Source: Lineus longissimus
Taxonomy: Eukaryota > Nemertea > Pilidiophora > Heteronemertea > Lineidae
Assembly: GCF_910592395.1 (NCBI RefSeq)
Contig: NC_088323.1
Location: 7,194,001 to 7,258,000 of the forward strand
Length of the DNA: 64,000 nucleotides
Direction of reading: 5' to 3'
The notes under the pieces were generated by a model. It saw only the letters and a program-made list of their open reading frames with translations, did not search any database and had not been told where the DNA came from. Below are positions 59,481 through 64,000 of the stretch, piece after piece (the stretch's first letter is position 1; every line of letters starts with the position of its first letter). The position numbers were made by a program, and so were the translations under genes.

Positions 59481-60564
59481 TAGATCATCTGATCAGCTGA
59501 TAAGATTTTCTCCACTGGAATGGGTCGCGGTCTTTCATTTCTTGACGGGGAATCAATGCTTCTTTTTTGGATATTGACAGCAGAGAAAGCAGCGTCATTG
59601 AAAGCAACAGTGTGGCCAACTGGATCCTTGACATTGACTCGTCAAGGCCGAAAAAGGTTGAAAATAAGGGGCCTATGGCAGGCGGCAGGTATCCTTAATA
59701 GCATGCCCCTAGACCTAATGTAGGGGTTGACTGAAAGGCAGGGGCCTACTTGTCGTGAATAGGTCACGCTATGCTGACCAAAAGAGTTGTCGGCTACAAA
59801 GACTTTCTTTATTGACATAAAAAATTGTTTTGCAAAGATTTAATGTACGGTAAGTTGTACAATATATTATTGCCCCTACAGTGTTGAAAGGAGCAAGTAG
59901 TAGTTCAAGTAGTACAGATCAATACAAACTGAGGTTATAATTGTACCACCTTACCGTACAAAGTACAACTTACAAGGATTACAAATAAAGCTTGTTCTAT
60001 AAACCTACGTGATATTAGCAAGAAACTTTCAAATTATGAAAGTCATCTCATCTTCTGAACATTCTATCGTTATTACTATTCCAATTTCTATAACACGCGT
60101 AAAGTTTAACTCTGCCTTTTGGCAATGTTTTACAAAAAGCGTAAAAGAGAGAAGATCAAATCGAAGCAAATATCTAAGGTCATCATTACAATGCTATTCT
60201 CCTTTGATCTATTCCTGAATGTTTGGAAATAAACATTTTATGAAGTACTGCCAGTAGGGTTCTCCTGTGTGTGATAAATATGGCCACCGCCCACGATCGA
60301 TGATGTTAAAAATAAAAATATTCCCGTCAGTTTGGATCGATGGCATCGCTCTTTTTTTCTGTCATGGAATCAATATCTGTGCCAAAGAAATGATTGGCAG
60401 CATTACAGGCGATGTTCCTGACATAAGTAGTAAGCTGTGTAGGTCAGCAGTGTGGTGATGTTGATCAATATTGAGATGATGTCGCGCCGAAGAGCACAGT
60501 GCAACTGTTGGTGCAGGGACGTGCCTATTTCGTCAGCAGAGCTGGTAAAATAACTATTTGGAAT

Positions 60565-60725
60565 GGCGTCTGTCCCTCCATCCGTCAACGGGTGGACGTT
60601 TTGTAACTGTAAGACCTGACGTCTGTCCCTCCATCCGTCAACGGGTGCACGTTTTGTAACGGTAAGACCTAGGCATTTCTAATCTGGCCTTGAGAAAGAA
60701 CAGCCAAGGCAACACGCCTGACAAA
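60565..60725. repeat. Diverged relative of the 121-bp array unit, with its own small duplication
   Basis: ctgtccctccatccgtcaac is present twice (about 60570 and 60624), followed once by ttgtaacggtaagacctagg, ggccttgagaaagaacagcc and acgcctgac. Confidence 0.7.
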
Positions 60726-61176
60726 AAATAAAGCACAGTTCAACTTAAATTCTTCTCACCGGGGGGGTTAAAGGTGTAAATTACAAATGAATTTTTTGTC
60801 GCTTGTTTATGAGCTACTTTTGCAACCTGGAATGAAATCATAGACTGAAATCAGAAATGGTAATATCTCTCGTGTGGAATTTTATTTTGAGATTTGCCCC
60901 ATGAGAACTCAGGGAAAAATACCCCTTCTTGACACATGCCAAATTTTCACCTAGTTCTAAGTGTTAGTCTGTTTTTCTTTGAGTAACGTTCCTTGCTTTT
61001 GTTTCCTGTTGTGATGTCAGAGGGTTAAATGTCTGACGGAACTCCGGCTCCCACTTTCTGATAAAGAATGCTCCAATAACACCTGACTTGTTAAAGATGC
61101 ATCCTGACATTTCTGCATCACCAGATTTCTGTACAGTAATCAAGAAATACCATGTTTGTCTGTCTTCTCGTTGCAG

Positions 61177-61265
61177 TGTTCCGGCAAGGTGACCTTGGCA
61201 CCAACTGGTACACCATCCTGTCCGGGGCCGTCAGTGTCCATGTGTCAGAAACAGGGAATGTTGAG
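61177..61265 (+). CDS. RAPGEF4: Epac/RAPGEF4-like exon, beta strands of the first cAMP-binding domain (CNB-A)
   Basis: This 89-nt exon follows the pyrimidine-rich acceptor gtcttctcgttgcag and ends GAG|GTAAG at phase 0. After completing a Leu codon with the base from 24570 it encodes 29 residues, [20 protein letters not shown] then [14 protein letters not shown]-x-GTNWY-x-x-L-x-G is the hallmark of the early beta barrel of Epac cyclic-nucleotide-binding domains, and VSET is also seen in vertebrate Epac2. The phosphate-binding cassette that contacts cAMP (FGE...PRxAT in the family) is not encoded here, and I found no exon for it between 61266 and 64000, so the gene runs off the window. Together with the two upstream exons this gives 116 codons. 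A SINE sits about 150 bp downstream, in the next intron. Confidence 0.93.
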
Positions 61266-61417
61266 GTAAGAAGATCTGATTTTACAGAGTCTCTTAATTG
61301 CCGCAGCAATGGCAATGGTAATGGCAACTCTTCTGTAATGTATACATGTGTATACGTGTTGCCGATTTGCATTTGAATGAACTCCTGTTTCTCACTTTCG
61401 CTTGCCCTTGCATAGAT

Positions 61418-61602
61418 ACAAGATACAAAGAACCTTGGTTTTAATAAGTCTCACTCAAAGGACTGTGAAGAGCCAGGAATTTAATTCGCATGAAATCCAT
61501 GCCGATTCATCCAGAAATACAATTCTGAGTTCTCCCCAGAATCAAACCAAGGCCCTGTTGCCTGGAAGCCAGAAGTGTCAACCTGGGCTATGAGGCTCCT
61601 AT
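61418..61602 (-). mobile_element. tRNA-derived SINE, family 1, degenerate
   Basis: On the minus strand this matches the head and mid-body of the 63096 copy, including the tRNA-like head (agcctcatagccc on the minus strand maps to the plus-strand gggctatgaggct) and the segment ending at the ttgtatct block. Its B box is decayed. It sits about 150 bp downstream of the 61177-61265 exon in inverse orientation to the gene. Confidence 0.75.
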
Positions 61603-62239
61603 CTGTGCTAAGCTAAGCTAGAGACCCCATTCAAGTGGGCAGTAGCTTGCAATGGACACCACTCCCTCAGTTGGTAATTAGCTGGCCATTAGCCCAATTA
61701 GCACCCATCCATAGTAGCACACAACAAATGCTTGCTTACCAGCTAGCTTCGATGGATATTTTGCAGTGCATTTTGCTGTACATTTATTTCTGCAAGAAAA
61801 TGAAGGAGTCTTAATTCGGACTTGGGAGTCCGAATAAAGGAAGGATTCCGAAGAAGACTCCTACTGAACTGATATGTTCCCAATCTTTGTGGCATGCTTA
61901 GAAGTCAAGATTATGGAATACACCTTGAAGAAAGATTCCTCCCAGATCTAACACAGTAGAACAAGAATAATCGAATGACCCAAAACGTGAAAATCTACAC
62001 ACAGTAAAAAATAACCAAAAATGACATTGACAGATAATTTCCGAACAAACTCCAGGTGTCTCCCTGTCATACGTCTGCCGCTGGGATGCGGAGTAACACG
62101 AGATAAAAATGCCTTATCAGATCCCCCTGCCGGAGCTGGCCCGTCAAATCTCAGACTCACGTTCCCCGTGAGAATCATTCTGACAGCACCGCGATGATAC
62201 CCTCTCTGTGGAAATTGAGTTCATTCGGCGATATGCTGT

Positions 62240-62800
62240 CTCGCGTTGCGGTGCATTTCTTTTTTGTCGGATGCTGGGAAGTTATGTTGCTTCTTCTGTG
62301 TGACGGTCTGTATCATGTTGCCGTATGAATTTTGTTCTTTTTTGGTGACTGGAAAGTTGAGTGTCGATTCCTTCTTAGGTCAGACGTGCTGCCTCTGTGG
62401 AACCAGTCATGTTGGTGCGACGAGTTCTTTCTTGTCAGATTCAGAGAAGTCGAGTGTCATTTCTCACCGAGTTAAATTGCTTCTGCAGATTAAGTTTTGT
62501 TGGTTTTGCCGAGTTCATTGTTGGTGCGTATTAGAGAATTCTTTCCAGTGTGGAACAGTTGTCGAAATATCAATCTATCTTTTCGTCACTTTCTAGTTTT
62601 CGTTATTTGTTTAATGAGGATGGCTCCCACGTTGCCATATGATTCTTTTTTGTCGGATGCTTCGAGACTGAGCGTCATTTTCCCTTTCCCGCCTGTGCCA
62701 GAAGTTGCTTCTGCAGAATTAGTTATCAATATTGATTCCCTTCGGAAGTCATCAAGATATGAATTTCTGTTTCTTTGTCAATTATGAGGTATTCAGTAGT
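62240..62800. repeat. Degenerate direct repeats
   Basis: ttttttgtcggatgct(g/t) at 62261 and 62647, tttcttgtcagattcagaga at 62428, and associated ttgcttctgcagatta or ttgcttctgcagaatta. Unit boundaries are unclear. Confidence 0.55.
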
Positions 62801-63095
62801 GTCGTCGTGGGTGTTCTTTGTCAAAGAATAGAATGTTTCCATTAATCTTGAGGGGAAGAACCATATTATTGCCATGACAACAAAATGATGGAATAAAAGG
62901 AAAGTGTATACAAATGGAACATGAGGAAATTAGACAGCCTACCGCAGATAAGCTACTCTAGTTTCAGCCATCTAAGACTGGTTGATTACCTGATACGAAA
63001 TCGAACAAAGGCCAAGCAGGAAGCTTGCGTTATCATCGGAAGACTTGGTCTTGCCAACCCATTGTTTATTCAAATTGATAAACGGGTAGGGAGCT

Positions 63096-63495
63096 TCATA
63101 GCCTAGTGGTTTACACAGCTGGCTACCACGCAACGGTCCCCGGGTTCGATCCCGGGGAGAACCCAGGATTGTATTTCTAGATGAACCGGCGTGGCTTTCA
63201 AGGAACGCAAATTCCTGGCACTTCACAGTCCTTCGAATGAGACTTAAAACCCAGGTTTCTTGTATCTGGTGTCTAATCCAAGGAAGGTTAAAGCCCCACC
63301 AAGTGAGAAACATAAGTAGCTTGTGTGGACTCAACCTCTCGCCGAAGTTAGATTCACTAGGCCAATAAACCCGATTGGCACATAAACCGTAGTGTCTCAC
63401 ATAAGTGCTCATCCCGCCTTGGAGGAGGAATACTACCTGAAGAAAATCACCTCCAAGTGCAGTGCGTATGCTGAAGAAGAAGAAGAAGAAGACTA
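63096..63495 (+). mobile_element. tRNA-derived SINE, family 1, near full length with AAG tail
   Basis: The head has a tRNA-like A box (TAGCCTAGTGG) and B box (GGTTCGATCCC) with a good T-arm stem (CCCCGGG/CCCGGGG), but the acceptor ends do not pair, so it is not a functional tRNA gene. A body of about 300 bp follows, then a (AAG)n tail at about 63472-63492. Relatives lie at 12638-12915, 31608-31747, 55228-55450 and, inverted, 61418-61602. It is the best-preserved copy and likely the youngest. Confidence 0.85.
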
Positions 63496-64000
63496 ACAAG
63501 CATGTAAATGATATCAAGCTTTAATTGAATATTCAAAACAGGTCTTAGATCGGTGAAAGTAGAGTATATTGAAGAATCTTCATTTCGAGAACTGGTAAGG
63601 CAAAAACCAGATTAACAAGAATATCACTAAAGTCTCTACAGCCTCTGAGAAAAAATCTGGCACATTTTGTCATTTCCCAGATGTCTGCCACTAACATTTC
63701 TATGGATCTTTTGAAAGGTCGTAGGTCTCTCTCTATATTGGACTCCCCCGCACAGTCGATGTAATCAGTTTTCTATAACGCATGTTTCCCACGGGTGCAT
63801 TGTTTGTCACATTTTATCACTATTGCTATTAACTCCTATTAGTCATGTTTGCTTTCGAGCAGGTGTTAAAGGTTTCTCGTCCGAAACTTTCCTCAAAATT
63901 GAGGATGGGGGCTTTTTTCCTTGGGGGGTCTGGGTTTGCGCTTCCATGCATCAATCCTGGTTCCTCCTGGCTGTTCTAGTTGACCACTGGCACTACCTTG

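Larger units (their letters stand above)
24571..61176 (+). other. Large intron (36.6 kb) of the Epac-like gene
   Basis: This intron separates two exons that join in phase 1 and read straight through a conserved Epac motif, so no exon is missing between them. It is filled with tandem arrays, MITEs, SINE and LINE fragments, listed separately. I saw no nested gene on either strand. Long stretches such as 28.0-30.1, 34.5-36.3, 42.8-44.3, 47.6-49.1 and 55.5-57.2 kb hold only AT-rich sequence without a feature I can name. Confidence 0.9.
61266..64000 (+). other. Start of the next Epac intron (continues beyond the window)
   Basis: From the GTAAG donor to the window end no acceptor is followed by the expected cAMP-pocket coding sequence. 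The stretch contains a minus-strand SINE (61418-61602), a degenerate repeat array (62240-62800) and a full plus-strand SINE (63096-63495). Confidence 0.8.

Noticed and set aside
63096-63170. True tRNA gene
   Set aside because: A and B boxes and a T-arm are present, but the acceptor stem does not pair and the sequence continues into a SINE body shared with other copies.
62972-63517. 181-codon minus-strand frame, the longest in the window
   Set aside because: It is the antisense of a tRNA-derived SINE (63096-63495); the poly-Phe run is the AAG tail read on the other strand.

Overview
This is animal nuclear DNA: AT-rich, intron-dominated and packed with old transposon copies and tandem arrays. 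Everything is consistent with a repeat-rich invertebrate, and I lean towards a marine lophotrochozoan. That taxonomic guess rests only on the overall look of the SINEs and MITEs and is weak. There are no bacterial-type operons, and nearly all open reading frames here are chance or repeat-derived.

The only protein gene I can support is the 5' part of an Epac gene (cAMP-activated Rap guanine-nucleotide exchange factor, RAPGEF4/Epac2-like) on the + strand. Two exons are clear. Exon 24428-24570 encodes the conserved segment leading into the first cyclic-nucleotide-binding domain. Exon 61177-61265 encodes the FRQGD..GTNWY..L.G strands of that domain. They join in phase across a 36.6-kb intron. A likely first coding exon lies at 11562-11677: it has a strong start context, an upstream in-frame stop, is CpG-rich, and ends in a consensus donor whose phase completes an Arg codon with the first base of the next exon. 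The predicted N-terminus in this window is 116 residues. The rest of the gene, including the phosphate-binding cassette, DEP, REM and CDC25/GEF domains, must lie to the right.

Layout: 1-11561 is upstream DNA holding MITEs, a long fold-back element and a six-unit 101-bp array. 11678-24427 is intron 1, with SINE copies, a 20-bp minisatellite and a 1.6-kb TTAA-bounded element with 116-bp tandem repeats inside it. 24571-61176 is intron 2, with about fifteen tandem arrays (periods 5, 15, about 31, 41, 43, about 60, about 68, 74, 93, 102, 121, about 126, about 163, about 170 bp), SINEs, MITEs, a LINE tail and small inverted repeats. 61266-64000 is the start of intron 3, with two SINE copies.

The mobile DNA sorts into recurrent families: TTAA-flanked MITEs with TTAAAGG or TTAACCCTTT ends (T2/piggyBac-like), TA-flanked CAGTAGAACCTCT elements (pogo/Tigger-like ends), three tRNA-derived SINE families, non-LTR retrotransposon 3' ends with (AAG)n tails, and hairpin MITEs. 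A recurring theme is that several tandem arrays are built from pieces that also occur as single copies in dispersed elements, which suggests that local amplification inside MITE-like elements generated the minisatellites.
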